Shown in pieces: positions 62,897 to 64,000 of a stretch of DNA of 64,000 nucleotides. The notes under the pieces were generated by a model, which saw only the letters and a list, made by a program, of their open reading frames with translations, was not told the DNA's origin and searched no databases. Source of the stretch: Oceanobacillus chungangensis (GTDB lineage Bacteria > Bacillota > Bacilli > Bacillales > Amphibacillaceae); contig NZ_PIOD01000020.1 in assembly GCF_003369565.1 (NCBI RefSeq), forward strand, positions 12,487 to 76,486, read 5' to 3'. The position numbers and the translations under genes are program-made. How positions within the stretch are numbered: the first letter of the stretch is position 1; the number at the start of each line of letters is the position of its first letter.

Positions 62897-64000
62897 ATGA
62901 AAAAACAGGTACCAAAAGAAAAAAAAAGCATAAAACCGTTTATATCTTTAATTTTATCAACAAGGGTTCCAAAATTAGCACTAATATTTGGCTTGATAGG
63001 AAGTATTATTACGATGATCGTTGGACTCTCTATCCCATTACTGACAAGAGAGTTAGTTGACGGCTTCTCAGTAGAGGCATTAAGCGTCACGCTTATTGTC
63101 GTTATTTTCGTCGTGTTTATTTTACAGGCAGTAGTAGACGGTCTATCCACTTATTTACTAGCTGTTGTTGGACAAAGAATTGTTGCCAGACTGCGTGAAA
63201 AAATGTGGTTCAAGCTTATCCGTTTACCAGTAAGTTATTTTGATAAAAATGCGAGCGGCGAGTCTGTGAGCCGAGTAGTAAATGATACTGGAATCGTAAA
63301 AGACCTGATAACGCAGCATTTCCCACAGTTTATTACAGGCATAATTACAATTATTGGTGCAATTGTCATCCTAATTATCATGGATTGGAAGATGACGCTA
63401 TTAATGTTGATTGCAGTTCCAGTTACGTTTGCAATTATGATGCCACTTGGTGGTAAAATGGCGAAGATATCAAAAGGAATGCAGGATGAAACCGCGACGT
63501 TTACAGGTGGAATCCAACAAACCTTAAGTGAAGCACGCCTAATGAAATCGTCGACTGCTGAGAAAGTAGAAGAGAAAAAAGGGGTAGAAGGAATTGGTAA
63601 CCTATATCGTTATGGATTAAAAGAAGCGAAGATCTTCGCACTGATTGGTCCATCCATCTACACGATTATGATGCTTGTTATTGTAGCGATTATTGGTTAT
63701 GGCGGAATTCGTGTTGCAGAAGGGACGATGTCCACTGGTTCACTTGTTGCATTTTTACTTTATCTTTTCCAAATCATTTATCCGATAACATCCTTTGCAA
63801 TGTTCTTCACGGAGTTGCAAAAGGCTAAAGGAGCAACAGAACGTATTATTGAAATATTAGAAATACCAGAAGAGCCTGGACAAGAAGGAATCGATAAAGA
63901 TATTGCAAATGAAACCGTTCATGTTAACAATGTTTCCTTTTCATATGATGAAGAAGATTCGGTGCTTAAGAATATCACATTCGATGCAAGGCCCGGTGAG
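62897..64000 (+). CDS. ABC-type multidrug exporter, BmrA-like (5' part, cut by the window end)
   Basis: The first 368 codons of an ABC half-transporter: a six-helix exporter membrane domain (KLALIFGLIGSIITMIVGLS; YFDKNASGESVSRVVND; TGGIQQTLSEARLMKS) and the start of the ATPase domain (VHVNNVSFSYDEEDSVLKNI). Domain order and wording match B. subtilis BmrA/YvcC and LmrA. It probably exports drugs or lipids. The ATG follows an in-frame TGA, so the start is certain; Walker A lies beyond the window. Confidence 0.9.
   Translation, partial: MKKQVPKEKKSIKPFISLILSTRVPKLALIFGLIGSIITMIVGLSIPLLTRELVDGFSVEALSVTLIVVIFVVFILQAVVDGLSTYLLAVVGQRIVARLREKMWFKLIRLPVSYFDKNASGESVSRVVNDTGIVKDLITQHFPQFITGIITIIGAIVILIIMDWKMTLLMLIAVPVTFAIMMPLGGKMAKISKGMQDETATFTGGIQQTLSEARLMKSSTAEKVEEKKGVEGIGNLYRYGLKEAKIFALIGPSIYTIMMLVIVAIIGYGGIRVAEGTMSTGSLVAFLLYLFQIIYPITSFAMFFTELQKAKGATERIIEILEIPEEPGQEGIDKDIANETVHVNNVSFSYDEEDSVLKNITFDARPGE

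Overview
The window reads as a chromosomal segment of a low-GC, endospore-forming-type Bacillaceae bacterium. The gene content (ydbS/ydbT-like, ykuK, yerO/swrC-like, glgBCDAP order as in Bacillus subtilis, brnQ, uppP) and the dispersed non-coding repeats suggest an Oceanobacillus/Virgibacillus-like genus. That genus guess is inference; no rRNA or tRNA gene is present to anchor it.

Region 1 (1-5.6 kb) is the most interesting part. Two tandem, nearly identical 47-residue ORFs with perfect ribosome binding sites encode leaderless class II bacteriocin peptides of the lacticin Q/aureocin A53 type. They are followed by a DUF2089 regulator and small membrane protein on the minus strand. On the plus strand come a DUF4064 membrane protein, an ABC-2 permease and ATPase, and two membrane proteins with bacterial PH (bPH2) domains of YdbS/YdbT type, the classic companions and immunity or export proteins of leaderless bacteriocins. 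The cluster runs off the left edge of the window.

Region 2 (5.6-9.3 kb) is accessory and decayed: a broken universal stress protein gene, a truncated SRPBCC gene, a LysE exporter, a nucleoside deaminase, and a tmrB-like gene killed by an in-frame amber codon.

Region 3 (9.3-18 kb) is metabolic: an acyl-CoA dehydrogenase, a Gfo/Idh/MocA dehydrogenase, and a mannose-family PTS (manO, manXYZ) divergent from a DeoR regulator and an M24-like protein that has lost most metal ligands.

Region 4 (18-38.8 kb) is mixed chromosome: a DMT transporter, a FabH-like protein lacking the usual His and Asn, a STAS-like protein, a yerO-swrC efflux pair with a palindromic operator, a LysR regulator divergent from a CofE-like protein, methionine aminopeptidase, DUF72, DUF1992, YkuK, two GNATs, a PanE-family reductase, a methyltransferase, UppP, a VOC protein, a patatin and a broken luciferase-like oxidoreductase.

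Region 5 (39-50 kb) is glycogen metabolism: pullulanase divergent from glgB-glgC-glgD-glgA-glgP. A highly structured non-coding repeat that ends in a terminator-like hairpin sits between glgD and glgA; a shorter diverged copy lies at 36.4 kb.

Region 6 (50-64 kb) holds brnQ, a GntR regulator, an overlapping ribA-ribD-HAD phosphatase operon without the later riboflavin genes or an FMN riboswitch, EcsC, a TetR remnant, an RluA-type pseudouridine synthase, GlpQ, a double-MerR regulator divergent from a class II UvrA-like ATPase, and the 5' part of a BmrA-like ABC exporter cut by the window end. Several families of dispersed non-coding repeats are scattered from 18 kb onward.
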